The position numbers were made by a program, and so were the translations under genes. A DNA stretch of 64,000 bases, taken from contig NC_019776.1 in assembly GCF_000317675.1 (NCBI RefSeq), forward strand, positions 806,001-870,000. Reading direction: 5' to 3'. Of this stretch, positions 16,017 through 25,867 are shown piece by piece. This DNA is from Cyanobacterium aponinum PCC 10605 (GTDB lineage: Bacteria; Cyanobacteriota; Cyanobacteriia; Cyanobacteriales; Cyanobacteriaceae). The notes under the pieces were generated by a model. It made no database searches. It was given only the letters and a program-made list of their open reading frames with translations, and was not told the DNA's origin. Positions within the stretch are counted from its first letter, which is position 1. Each line of letters starts with the position of its first letter.

Positions 16017-18929
16017 TTATTTTGCTTCCATCCAATTATTACCCGTGTGAATATCTACTAATAAAGGTATTTTCAAGGATAACACATTCTCCATTGCTTC
16101 CTTAATTTTGAAACTCAAATCATCAACTTTTTCTAAGGGTAATTCAAACACTAATTCATCATGAACTTGTAATAATAAATTACCCTCTTCTTCAGCTAAA
16201 ATTTTATTCACTTCTATCATGGCTAATTTAATTATATCTGCACTAGAACCCTGAATTGGTGCATTAGCGGCAGATCTTAACATTTGTATGGTTTGATAGT
16301 TAAAGTTAAAATCGGATAATTCAAAGGAGTTAATATCAGTATTGATTAATTTTTCTGCCTCTCTATCATTAAAATAAAAATATCTTCTTCTTCCTAAAAT
16401 AGTAGTGACGTAACCATTAACTAAAGCCTCTTTTTTCTGGTTTTCTAAGTAATTGAAAATATTAGCATATTTTTCTCTATATATATCGATAAATTTTTGA
16501 GCCGTTGCTGTCTTTACTCCTGTTTCTCTGGAAAACTTTTGTGCACCCATGCCATAGATTACACCAAAATTAATCGTTTTTCCTAAGTTTCTTTCTTCTG
16601 GGGTAATATCTTCTTTTTCGAGTAATAATTTAGCGGTAACGGTATGAATGTCTTGATTATTTTGATAAGCAGATATTAAAATGGGTTCATTACTTAAATG
16701 AGCTAAAATTCTTAATTCAATTTGAGAATAATCTGCACTTAAAAATACCCAGTTTGATTGTGGAATAAAGGCTTTACGAATTTGTCGAGAAAAAGCGGTG
16801 CGAATAGGTATATTTTGTAAATTGGGATTGGATGAAGAAAGTCGGCCCGTAGCAGTCACGGTTTGATTATAATTGGTGTGTAGTCTTTGGGTTTTTTGAT
16901 TAACTAAAGTGGGTAAGGTATCCACATAGGTAGATTTTAATTTCGCTAAGGTGCGATGTTGTAAAATTAAGTCGATGATGGGATGATCTCCTTTTAGTTT
17001 TTCTAATACGGCTTGATTGGTAGAATAGCCTGTTTTTGTCTTACTACTTTTTCTTTTATTTAAGCCTAATTTTTCAAATAATAATTCACTCATTTGTTTA
17101 GGAGATGCAAGGTTAAATTCTTCTCCCGCTTCTTCATAGGCTTCTGTTTCAATAGTTAGTAATTCTGAGTCAACTTCTTTGGCTAATTCTTGCAGATATT
17201 CACTGTCAATTAATACTCCTATTTGTTCCATTTGGGCTAAAATGGGTTCTAGTTTTAATTCCAGTTCAAATACTTTTTTAAGTGACGGAATTCTCTCTAA
17301 TTCAGTGGTTAAAATCTCGGTTAAATGAAATGTTGCCAATACATCTAAGGCACAATAATTAGCTGTTTTTTCTATCGGTAAATCTGCTATAGTTTGCTTT
17401 TTATCTAAGCCTAAATTTTCATAATCTTGGGCAATAAATTCACAGCCATATTTGATACATAAGTTACTTAATTTGTGACTTTCTTCGGGTTGTAAAACGT
17501 AACTAGCTAGCATAGTGTCGCAGACAATACCTGTAATTTCTATACCATTATTCAGAAAGATGAGGCGATCGAACTTTGCATTATGGAAGGTTTTTTGATA
17601 TTCTGTAGAGTTTAAAATAGGCTCTAATTTTGTCTGAATAATATCTAAAGTTAACTGTTTTCCTTCTTTATGATGTAGAGGAATATAGGCAGTATCTTTG
17701 AGAGTTTTTCCCCAACAACAACCAATTCCTACTAAGTTAGCGGTAAGAGTATCAAGGGAGTCAGTTTCGGTATCCCAAGCGGTAATTTTTGCCTGTTTTA
17801 TATTGTTGATTAGGGTCTCTAATTTTTCTATATTATCAACAATTAAAGTATCTATTGACTGAGAATTATTATTAGTTTCTGAGTTACTTTCCCCCTTTAC
17901 TAAGGGGGGATTAAAGGAGGATAACTGTTGCCTATCTTTACCTATATCTTTTACTCCTTTCCCGATAGTAAATAGAGATAATTGCCCATTATTTTCTGTC
18001 AGATTATCTAATATTCTACCCCCTAACTTCTCTTGAATTTGATTAATTTGTTTGACGAAGCTATTTAATTCTAAGGTTTGTAAGAGGGGGATTATTTCTT
18101 GATTATTAAATCCTGTTAGTTGCAAATCATCTAAGGATATTTCTAAGTTAATATCTGTGACTATTTTTGCTAAAAATTGGGAGTGTTGAGCGTCTTTTTC
18201 TCCGTTAATTAGTTTAGTTTTCACCGCAGATTTAATATTATCTAAGTTGTGATAAACGTTATCTAATGTCTCATATTCTGCTAAAAGATTACTAGCAATT
18301 TTCTCTCCAATCCCTAAAACTCCGGGTATGCAATCTGATTTATCGCCGCATAATGCTTTAAAATCGACAATTTGCGATGGTTTTACCTTCATTTTGGTAA
18401 ACACTTCTTCTTCTTTATAAGTGCTATATTTTCCGATATTTTTCTCTAAATATAAGACGCTTATTTCTTTTTCATCATCTACTAATTGAAATAAATCTCG
18501 ATCGCCGCTTAAAATTTTAACTTGACAATGGGATTTTACTGCTTGGGTGGCTAATGTGCCGATAACATCATCAGCTTCATAACCAACGGCGGTGACTATC
18601 TGAATATTTAAAGCCTTTAACAAAATCTGTAAATTATTCACATCCTCAATAAAATCATCAGGAGCAGGAGTTCGATCGCCCTTATAATTACTATCAGCAG
18701 TGTGGCGAAAAGTAGCTTCTTTCAAGTCAAAGGCAACGGCTACATATTGGGGTTGATAGTCGCTAATGATGGTAAAGAGGGAATTAAGAAACCCGAAACA
18801 AACACTTGTAGGAATACCTGTGGAAGTACGCAACGCCCCCTTTTTGGCTTTAGCTAGGGCATAATAGGCACGATATGCAAGGGAATGTCCATCTACTATT
18901 AATAATAAGGGGCGATCGCTTTTTGTCAT
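16017..18929 (-). CDS. polA: DNA polymerase I
   Basis: The 970-residue protein has three domains. A 5'-3' exonuclease spans about 1-300 (LLIVDGHSLAYRAYYAL, GYEADDVIGTLA, ILSGDRDLFQLV, LCGDKSDCIPGVLGIGEKIA). A 3'-5' exonuclease spans about 365-560 with Asp386 and Glu388 in WDTETDSL, so proofreading looks intact. The polymerase domain spans about 600-970 with catalytic Asp733 (DYSQIELR), the O-helix RNLGKTINFGVIYGMG, and Asp924 (VHDELV). A low-complexity linker lies near 310-360. It acts in Okazaki fragment maturation and repair. The stop codon lies within the target duplication of the MITE-4 copy at 15833-16014. Confidence 0.98.
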   Translation of the reverse strand: MTKSDRPLLLIVDGHSLAYRAYYALAKAKKGALRTSTGIPTSVCFGFLNSLFTIISDYQPQYVAVAFDLKEATFRHTADSNYKGDRTPAPDDFIEDVNNLQILLKALNIQIVTAVGYEADDVIGTLATQAVKSHCQVKILSGDRDLFQLVDDEKEISVLYLEKNIGKYSTYKEEEVFTKMKVKPSQIVDFKALCGDKSDCIPGVLGIGEKIASNLLAEYETLDNVYHNLDNIKSAVKTKLINGEKDAQHSQFLAKIVTDINLEISLDDLQLTGFNNQEIIPLLQTLELNSFVKQINQIQEKLGGRILDNLTENNGQLSLFTIGKGVKDIGKDRQQLSSFNPPLVKGESNSETNNNSQSIDTLIVDNIEKLETLINNIKQAKITAWDTETDSLDTLTANLVGIGCCWGKTLKDTAYIPLHHKEGKQLTLDIIQTKLEPILNSTEYQKTFHNAKFDRLIFLNNGIEITGIVCDTMLASYVLQPEESHKLSNLCIKYGCEFIAQDYENLGLDKKQTIADLPIEKTANYCALDVLATFHLTEILTTELERIPSLKKVFELELKLEPILAQMEQIGVLIDSEYLQELAKEVDSELLTIETEAYEEAGEEFNLASPKQMSELLFEKLGLNKRKSSKTKTGYSTNQAVLEKLKGDHPIIDLILQHRTLAKLKSTYVDTLPTLVNQKTQRLHTNYNQTVTATGRLSSSNPNLQNIPIRTAFSRQIRKAFIPQSNWVFLSADYSQIELRILAHLSNEPILISAYQNNQDIHTVTAKLLLEKEDITPEERNLGKTINFGVIYGMGAQKFSRETGVKTATAQKFIDIYREKYANIFNYLENQKKEALVNGYVTTILGRRRYFYFNDREAEKLINTDINSFELSDFNFNYQTIQMLRSAANAPIQGSSADIIKLAMIEVNKILAEEEGNLLLQVHDELVFELPLEKVDDLSFKIKEAMENVLSLKIPLLVDIHTGNNWMEAK

Positions 18930-19449
18930 CAGATTCTATGGAAACAACAGAAACTATATTATAGTTGCTAAAAGGATAATGAGTGGAAGTTCGGAGTTAG
19001 TTAGGAGCGAATGGTCATTTGCCCGTACAGGAGTTCAGAGAGTTTACTTTCGGCTCTTACATTCCCTTCTGTCGTGAACGGGATTTTTAATTTTTAATTA
19101 ACCTGAGTTTTGGATAAGCTGAAAGCATTATCTCGTGGTCAGAAAACCTTATATCTTCTTAGAAATAAGAATAAAATGGCCTTAACCCCTTAACCCGAAC
19201 TGACGTTACACCCCAAAACCCCAAGCCCCTACTTCCCCTCTCATCCTCTCATCACTTGAACACCTGCAACCTGAAACCTGACACCTGACACCTATCCTTT
19301 TCCGATATTCTTAAACCGAACTGAGGTTAATTATTTACCTTTGCCCTTTCCCTGTTGCCTATTCCCTTTTCTTAAAACCTTAATTACATAATCGGTTATT
19401 ATGGTGAAAAACAATCCCAATTTTTTAGATTAAGTGTGTGAGGATACCC
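18930..19449. other. Intergenic region with MITE-1 copy B
   Basis: No gene. It carries a worn copy of the GCGAATGG palindrome repeat near 19003-19030, the MITE-1 copy B at 19101-19327, and then an AT-rich stretch with the presumed LCP promoter. Confidence 0.7.
19101..19327 (-). mobile_element. MITE-1, copy B (227 bp, inverted)
   Basis: Read on the reverse strand this matches copy A at 4351-4569 almost base for base. The main differences are one extra 8 bp unit (GGTTAAGG duplicated) and a handful of substitutions. The ends are ACCTGAGTTTTGG and CCGAACTGAGGT on this strand. A 6 bp direct repeat TAATTA flanks it (19095-19100 and 19328-19333). The close identity implies recent spread or gene conversion. 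Confidence 0.75.
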
Positions 19450-20898
19450 ATGTCAGAGGGAAAAAGTAAGCGTCAATCTAATCAATATCAGCATCAAAAT
19501 AACAGTAAAAAAGAATCTTCTCTCAAATTTAATCCTCGTTGGTTATTCTTAGGTTTTGGCTTTAGTGCGATCGCAGTTGTTTCTGCTAGTGTAGGAGCAT
19601 TATTAGCCCTATCTCTCTCTAAAACACCCTTAAGACAAGCCCAATTAACTCCCGCCGAAGAAGCTGTTTTTAATCAGGAAGAAACTGTTACTTTTGATAG
19701 CCTACAAATTCCTAAATTAAGTCGTCCCGTTAATATTCTTGTACTAGGAATTAAAGTTTTAACCTCTGATGTACCAGAACAAGCCCACCCTGACGTTGGT
19801 TATCATGCTTTAGTTAATTCTTTTGAAGGACTATCAGACAGTATGTTACTTTTAAGGTTCGATCCAGAAAAAGATAACGTAGTAGTGCTTTCTATTCCTC
19901 GTGACACCAAAACTCTTATACCTCAAAGGGGAGTTACTAAAATTAACGAAGCCAATGCTTTAGGAGGTCCCGCTTTAGCGGCTGAGTCTGTAAGTAATCT
20001 CTTAGATGACGTTAGTGTAGATCGCTACATTAGAATTAATATTCAGGGAGTAGAAAAGCTGATTGACGCTTTAGGGGGATTAAATATTTATGTACCCGAA
20101 AATATGAAATATACAGATCATAGTCAACATTTGTATATTGATCTTAAACAGGGACAACAACATTTAGACGGTGAAAAAGCGATTCAATTTTTACGTTTCC
20201 GCTATGACGCTTATGGTGATATAGGTAGAGTCCAAAGACAACAAAGTTTTATGCGTGCTTTAGTTGAACAAACTTTAAGTCCTCGTACCATCCTCAGAAT
20301 GCCCGATATTCTCAATGTAGTGCGATCGCATCTTGATACCAACTTAACCACCAATGAATTGATTGCACTAGCTGCCTTTGCCGCTCAAAAAAATCGTTCT
20401 GATGTCAAAATGGTAATGTTACCCGGAGACTTTAACACCCCCGGAGAGGGAGAATTGAGTTATTGGCTACCGAATCATGACAAAATCAGTGAAGTTATGG
20501 CACAACACTTTGAAGTCGGTTCTAATTATTTTTCTGCCAATTATCAATCAGATTCTCATAACCTTAAAATTGCCGTACAAAGTACCAAAGATGATCAAGA
20601 AGTAGCCCAGAAAATTGTACAATATCTAAAAGACAATGGCTATTCTCGTGCTTACTTTAGCTATAACTATTATCCTCATAACCTACCAGAAACAAAAATT
20701 ATTGCTCAACAAGGAGATAACCTTGCCGCCGCCCAACTAAGAGCAGATTTAGGAGTGGGAGAAGTGGTGGTTGAAAGCACTGGAGTCATTAATTCAGATG
20801 TTACCATCCAAGTGGGTAGCGATTGGTCTAGGTCCCATGCTAATCCTGCCAATGATAATGACAATAATGAAAACAACTTTCAAACTATCTCTTATTAA
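19450..20898 (+). CDS. LytR-CpsA-Psr (LCP) family cell-wall glycopolymer transferase
   Basis: The 482-residue protein has a polar basic N-terminus, one membrane helix at about 30-54 (WLFLGFGFSAIAVVSASVGALLALSL), and an extracytoplasmic LCP domain. The LCP marks are RPVNILVLGIKV, LSDSMLLLRFDPEKDNVVVLSIPRDTKTLIP, TKINEANALGG, YIRINIQGVEKLIDALGGL, GQQHLDGEKAIQFLRFRYDAYGDIGRVQRQQSF; the Arg and Asp residues bind the polyprenyl pyrophosphate. A C-terminal LytR_C domain follows (about 375-460: LKIAVQSTKDDQEVAQKIVQYLKDNGYSRAYF). It probably attaches polysaccharide to peptidoglycan. ATG 19450 is preferred over GTG 19438 because the earlier four codons add nothing conserved. Confidence 0.9.
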   Translation: MSEGKSKRQSNQYQHQNNSKKESSLKFNPRWLFLGFGFSAIAVVSASVGALLALSLSKTPLRQAQLTPAEEAVFNQEETVTFDSLQIPKLSRPVNILVLGIKVLTSDVPEQAHPDVGYHALVNSFEGLSDSMLLLRFDPEKDNVVVLSIPRDTKTLIPQRGVTKINEANALGGPALAAESVSNLLDDVSVDRYIRINIQGVEKLIDALGGLNIYVPENMKYTDHSQHLYIDLKQGQQHLDGEKAIQFLRFRYDAYGDIGRVQRQQSFMRALVEQTLSPRTILRMPDILNVVRSHLDTNLTTNELIALAAFAAQKNRSDVKMVMLPGDFNTPGEGELSYWLPNHDKISEVMAQHFEVGSNYFSANYQSDSHNLKIAVQSTKDDQEVAQKIVQYLKDNGYSRAYFSYNYYPHNLPETKIIAQQGDNLAAAQLRADLGVGEVVVESTGVINSDVTIQVGSDWSRSHANPANDNDNNENNFQTISY

Positions 20899-21275
20899 CT
20901 GAAGGGAAGAGTTAAAAGGGCAAGGGGCAAAGGGCAAAACCCCCTTTATCCCCCCTCTCGAGGGGGGAGGGCAAAACTGTTTTATTAATACTAACCCTAA
21001 CACCCCACCCCCTAAACAGAAGGGAAGACACACAGGGGTTTTGCTAAATCTGCTATCACTACTGAACAACTTTATATCGAACTCAAGTTAAAATATAAGC
21101 TATAATTTCAGAAAAAATTGAGTTTGACCTATAAAAATGCTTTGGTATTAATTCCCAAAAAACTACGTCATAGTTTCTCATGTGATGATAAGATGATGTC
21201 ATATATCCTTGGCTGTTGCCTTCCCTCAAAGGACAAAGAGAAGACTAAGATTACCATAAACTATCAATAAAGCCA
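20899..21275. other. Intergenic region with GC-rich repeat, upstream of cysH
   Basis: No gene. About 20915-20975 is the GC-rich dispersed repeat (GGGCAAG units, CCCTTTATCCC, then a CTCGAGGGG segment) seen also at 12400-12670 and, worn, at 39040-39100. It contains the unoccupied MITE-2 target. The 150 bp before cysH should hold its promoter. Confidence 0.6.
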
Positions 21276-22034
21276 GTGTATCAATTACCTAACACCCATT
21301 TTGAGCTAGATTTAAAAAATATCAATGAGAAATTAGCCCAAGCAAACGCCAGTCAAATAGTGTCATGGGCAAAAGCAGAATTTGGTTCGCATTTAGTCTT
21401 AAGTACCAGTTTCGGCATTCAGTCGGCGGTGATGTTGCATCTAGTAACTCAAGTAGTGCCTGATATTCCTGTCATCTGGATTGACACAGGGTATTTACCG
21501 AAAGAAACTTATTTATTTGCCGAAGAATTAACCAATAAATTAAATCTTAATTTGAAAGTTTACCAATCCCATTTAACCCCCGCAAGAATGGAAGCAATTT
21601 ATGGCAAATTATGGGAGAAAAAAGACGTTGAATCCCTCAATTTATATGATCGTATTCGTAAAGTTGAACCCATGCAACGAGCTTTAAAAGAGTTATCTGC
21701 CAAGGCTTGGTTAGCTGGATTAAGACAAAATCAAACTCAATTTCGCAAACAATTAGGTTATGTTAATCAACAGGGTGAACAGTATAAAATTTTACCTATT
21801 TTGCGTTGGAATTCCAGAGATGTTTATGAATATTTAAAAGAATACAACTTACCCTATCATCCTTACTTTGATCAAGGTTATGTCACCGTGGGAGATTGGC
21901 ACTCTAGTCGTCCTCTTTCGGTAGATGATGATCATGAAAGAGATACCCGTTTCCATGGTTTAAAACAAGAATGCGGTTTACACTTACCCACTAGCAAGGA
22001 AGAGGCACAAAGTTTAGACTCAAGTCAACTCTAG
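21276..22034 (+). CDS. cysH: Phosphoadenylyl-sulfate (PAPS) reductase
   Basis: The 252-residue protein has the CysH/adenine-nucleotide alpha-hydrolase fold: [17 protein letters not shown] (P-loop-like), [48 protein letters not shown], and the C-terminal ECGLHLP with the catalytic Cys233. The paired CC...CxxC motif that marks iron-sulfur APS reductases is absent, so PAPS with thioredoxin is the expected pairing. It reduces PAPS to sulfite for assimilation. The start is GTG 21276 ([12 protein letters not shown]); no better ATG is near. It is a single gene. Confidence 0.93.
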   Translation: MYQLPNTHFELDLKNINEKLAQANASQIVSWAKAEFGSHLVLSTSFGIQSAVMLHLVTQVVPDIPVIWIDTGYLPKETYLFAEELTNKLNLNLKVYQSHLTPARMEAIYGKLWEKKDVESLNLYDRIRKVEPMQRALKELSAKAWLAGLRQNQTQFRKQLGYVNQQGEQYKILPILRWNSRDVYEYLKEYNLPYHPYFDQGYVTVGDWHSSRPLSVDDDHERDTRFHGLKQECGLHLPTSKEEAQSLDSSQL

Positions 22035-22295
22035 CTATTTCATAAAAAAATCTGGCGTCGCTGACTTTAGGTATGATTCCCTATTTAGATGGGCAATAGA
22101 CAATGATGATAATATCCTTATATCTTAAGATCGAGTGAGACTAAAATGCGCTTATATTACAAATAAGTAACGCCAAAAATCTTCATTGTTGTCCTAACCC
22201 TAAAAATGGTCAAAAATCATTAAACCTGACACCTACTACCTGTAACTTGCCACCTTTTACTTAGTTTTTATGTATTAGTGCAAGATGTTGAAAAA

Positions 22296-23109
<814 letters not shown>

Positions 23110-23352
23110 ATGAATAATTTTGAATCGAGACACTCACAGCCAAAGTTGAATAATGACGAGGGGTGGGTAGTGCAAGTATATGGCAGTAATCGCCGTTTGC
23201 TTTGTGTTTTAGAACCTTCTCACGGTTGGATTTTTCTGATTGGTTGTGGTTTTGGTTTACTGCTGTCAATAATTTGGTTTAATGTCGCTCGTTATAGTCC
23301 TTCTTTAGATACTGCTCCACCAGTGGATTCAGCACCATTGCAAGTGGATTAG
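23110..23352 (+). CDS. Small single-pass membrane protein next to sbtA
   Basis: The 80-residue protein has a polar head (NNFESRHSQPKLNNDEGWVVQVYGSNRRLLCVLEPSHG), one membrane helix at about 40-60 (WIFLIGCGFGLLLSIIWFNV), and a short Pro-rich tail (TAPPVDSAPLQVD). The start is ATG 23110. It lies between sbtB (opposite strand) and sbtA (same strand, 257 bp downstream). I do not know the family. Its position suggests, but does not show, a link to bicarbonate uptake. Confidence 0.6.
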   Translation: MNNFESRHSQPKLNNDEGWVVQVYGSNRRLLCVLEPSHGWIFLIGCGFGLLLSIIWFNVARYSPSLDTAPPVDSAPLQVD

Positions 23353-23576
23353 GATTTTCTCAGGATAAGGGAAACATTTTCAATAAGACTATTCATTGAA
23401 AAGAACAATCGCAATTTACTTTAGCTAAAGGGAGGAATTATACAAAAGAAAAACTTATCATTCAAATCAGATATTGCGTTCTAAATTGGTGTCAAAGAGA
23501 GCAACAATCTGGACATTCTACGATAGAATTAACTGCATGATTTAAAAAAAACAATAGATTATAGTCTATAAAAATA

Positions 23577-23606
23577 GCTCCTCTTTTGAGGAGGCAGAAG
23601 GAGGTA
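23577..23606 (+). promoter_or_regulatory. Leader hairpin and Shine-Dalgarno of sbtA
   Basis: CTCCTC, loop TTTT, GAGGAG forms a 6 bp GC-rich hairpin ending about 8 bp before the strong ribosome site GGAGGT (about 23600-23605). The CTCCT arm could pair either with its hairpin partner or with the AGGAG of the ribosome site, so it could tune translation. The ribosome site places initiation at GTG 23610. Confidence 0.4.
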
Positions 23607-23609
23607 TTT

Positions 23610-24734
23610 GTGGATTTCTTATCTAATTTTGTATCTGATTTTATCGGACAGTTGCAATCCCCAACTTTAGGGTTTCTCATTGGTGGAATGATAATTGCCG
23701 CCCTCGGTAGCCAACTACAAATTCCCGACTCAATTTATAAGTTTATTGTTTTCATGCTACTTATTAAAGTCGGTTTGAGCGGTGGTATTGCAATTCGTAA
23801 AGCCAATTTAGGGGAAATATTTTTACCCGCTTTGTTTGCTGTTTTGCTAGGTATATTAATCGTTTTCATTGCCCGATATACATTAGCTCAATTACCTAAT
23901 ATCAAAACAGTAGATGCTTTAGCCACGGGAGGTTTATTCGGGGCAGTTAGTGGTTCTACTTTGGCGGCAGGTTTAACGGCATTGGAAGCTCAAGGTATTG
24001 AATACGAAGCCTGGGCGGCGGCTCTTTACCCATTTATGGATATTCCTGCTCTTGTAACTGCGATCGTTATGGCTAGTGTTTATCTGAGCAAACGCCGTAA
24101 TGATAAAGAAGAAGAATTCAGCAAAGTAGAATATGTTAGTAAACAGGCAGTTGCCGCAGGGGATTACTCTAGTATGGAATATCCTACAACTCGTCAAGAG
24201 TATCTTAGCCAACAACGTGGTACACCAAAGCGAGTAGAAATATGGCCTATTGTTAAAGAAAGTTTGCAAGGTTCTGCTTTATCCGCATTGTTACTTGGAC
24301 TTGCTTTAGGTTTGTTCACCCAGCCTGAAAGTGTTTACGAGAGTTTCTTCAATCCCTTATTTCGTGGTTTACTTTCCATTTTGATGTTAATAATGGGTAT
24401 GGAGGCGACTGCAAGGCTTAGTGAGTTGCGCAAAGTAGCTCAGTGGTACGCAGTATATGCTTTTATTGCGCCATTGGTACATGGATTCATCGCTTTCGGT
24501 TTCGGGATGATTGCTCATGCTTTGACTGGATTTAGCCTTGGTGGCGTAGTAATTTTAGCCGTTATTGCTTGTTCCAGTTCAGATATTTCTGGACCTCCCA
24601 CTTTACGGGCAGGTATCCCTTCAGCTAATCCCTCTGCCTATGTGGGCTCATCCACCGCTATCGGCACGCCGGTTGCGATTGGCATAGGAATACCACTATA
24701 CATCGGTCTTGCTCAAGCTATTATGGGCGGCTGA
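23610..24734 (+). CDS. sbtA: Sodium-dependent bicarbonate transporter SbtA
   Basis: SbtA is the high-affinity Na+/HCO3- symporter of the plasma membrane that feeds the carboxysome. From GTG 23610 the product is 374 residues, starting (M)DFLSNFVSDFIGQLQSPTLG like Synechocystis SbtA. About ten helices are arranged in two inverted halves with a central hydrophilic loop (about 160-225) containing SKQAVAAGDYSSMEYPTTRQEYLSQQ, as in the family. DALATGGLFGAVSGSTLAAG and SSSDISGPPTLRAGIPSANPSAYVGSSTAIGTP are substrate-site segments. I preferred this start over the upstream frame opening at 23586 because of homology and the GGAGGT site 5 bp before it. A terminator follows at 24799. Confidence 0.96.
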   Translation: MDFLSNFVSDFIGQLQSPTLGFLIGGMIIAALGSQLQIPDSIYKFIVFMLLIKVGLSGGIAIRKANLGEIFLPALFAVLLGILIVFIARYTLAQLPNIKTVDALATGGLFGAVSGSTLAAGLTALEAQGIEYEAWAAALYPFMDIPALVTAIVMASVYLSKRRNDKEEEFSKVEYVSKQAVAAGDYSSMEYPTTRQEYLSQQRGTPKRVEIWPIVKESLQGSALSALLLGLALGLFTQPESVYESFFNPLFRGLLSILMLIMGMEATARLSELRKVAQWYAVYAFIAPLVHGFIAFGFGMIAHALTGFSLGGVVILAVIACSSSDISGPPTLRAGIPSANPSAYVGSSTAIGTPVAIGIGIPLYIGLAQAIMGG

Positions 24735-24798
24735 TTCCAGACGATTGTGGTTCGCTAGTACTTTTTCGCTCTGGCGATCAATACAACGGTTTTGAATT

Positions 24799-24836
24799 AC
24801 CCCTCCTTACTTCGTGGAAGGTGGGGTTCTTTTTTA
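24799..24836 (+). terminator. Rho-independent terminator of sbtA
   Basis: ACCCCtCCTT pairs with AAGGtGGGGT around a short loop (about 24799-24827) and is followed by TCTTTTTT. It sits 65 bp after the sbtA stop codon. Confidence 0.8.
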
Positions 24837-24915
24837 TTGAGTGCTAACGAGGGAATTCAAGTCGAAAAGAATAAATTATACTGAAAATATATTTGCGAAA
24901 ACGGTCAGTATAATT

Positions 24916-25812
24916 ATGTTAAAATTCGCCGATTATGTTTTAACGATTCATGAGAGTTTACTGAATTTTGAAGCAGAAAAACAAGAAACTTACGGGAATA
25001 TTGAAGATTTGCGAGAATTTCTGGTAGAAACAGATACTACTATCGAGGAAATTTGGGATAACTTGACGGAAACAACGGAATTATTACTTAATGAAATAAC
25101 GACTCTTGAGGATAATTTTACTAATGAAGTTGAAAAAATGTTAACGGAATTAGATGATTTAGAGGTGAAAATAGAGGATTTTGTTACGGAAAATGAAGAG
25201 TTAACAGTTGAGATTAAAGAAGATATTATTAACCTCGCAGAAAAAATAAATAGTAATGATCAAGATATTGCTGAAGAATTAGAAGAATTCGAGGAAATTG
25301 TTAATCTATTTAATAAAAATGTCCAAGAAATAGAACCCTCTTTAACAGAAAATCTGACTAATACCCACCGTTTTCTTGATGAAATTATATTAAGAGCTAT
25401 AAGTCATTATCAAGAAGTTATAGACAAAGAATCAGAAAATTTTGTTCGCTTTTATGATGACTATTTAAATAATTTTATTGAAGAAAATATTGCAGAAATT
25501 CCTTCTACTTTAGATAACATTATTTCAACTATAACGGATGTTAATGAAGAAAATAAGGAAATAATAGAAGAAGCTACGGAAACTTTAATTACGTTATATA
25601 GCTCAGATTCTGGGGAAATTAGCGAGGAGTACCAAAATTTATTTAATTTGATAGAAGAAAAACTCATAGAATGTTTGAATGACTACCAAGAAAAAATAGG
25701 CGATCGCACCCAAGAAATAGAAGAAAAACTAGAAGAATCTATGGAAATATATAAAAACAGTAATGACAACGCAGAATCATTAATAAGAATTTTTGAGAAA
25801 TTAGTGAATTAA
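24916..25812 (+). CDS. Very acidic helical (coiled-coil) protein, 298 aa
   Basis: Function unknown. From ATG 24916 the protein reads MLKFADYVLTIHESLLNFEAEKQ and is then almost entirely heptad-like helix rich in Glu, Asp, Ile, Leu and Asn (for example EITTLEDNFTNEVEKMLTELDDLEVKIEDF), with no membrane segment. An upstream GTG at 24841 would add 25 residues but overlaps the end of the sbtA terminator region and is less likely. It resembles structural or scaffold coiled coils, or a toxin/adhesin stalk, but no motif decides. It is single, with TpsB convergent behind it. Confidence 0.6.
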   Translation: MLKFADYVLTIHESLLNFEAEKQETYGNIEDLREFLVETDTTIEEIWDNLTETTELLLNEITTLEDNFTNEVEKMLTELDDLEVKIEDFVTENEELTVEIKEDIINLAEKINSNDQDIAEELEEFEEIVNLFNKNVQEIEPSLTENLTNTHRFLDEIILRAISHYQEVIDKESENFVRFYDDYLNNFIEENIAEIPSTLDNIISTITDVNEENKEIIEEATETLITLYSSDSGEISEEYQNLFNLIEEKLIECLNDYQEKIGDRTQEIEEKLEESMEIYKNSNDNAESLIRIFEKLVN

Positions 25813-25867
25813 ATAGTTGCTGAAAAGTTTTTAGTGGGAGCGTCTCGCTCCCTTAAGGAATTTGAGA

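Noticed and set aside
22035-22295. Possible gene or RNA between cysH and sbtB
   Set aside because: No open frame or stable structure; contains only fragments of AACCTGACACC-type repeats.
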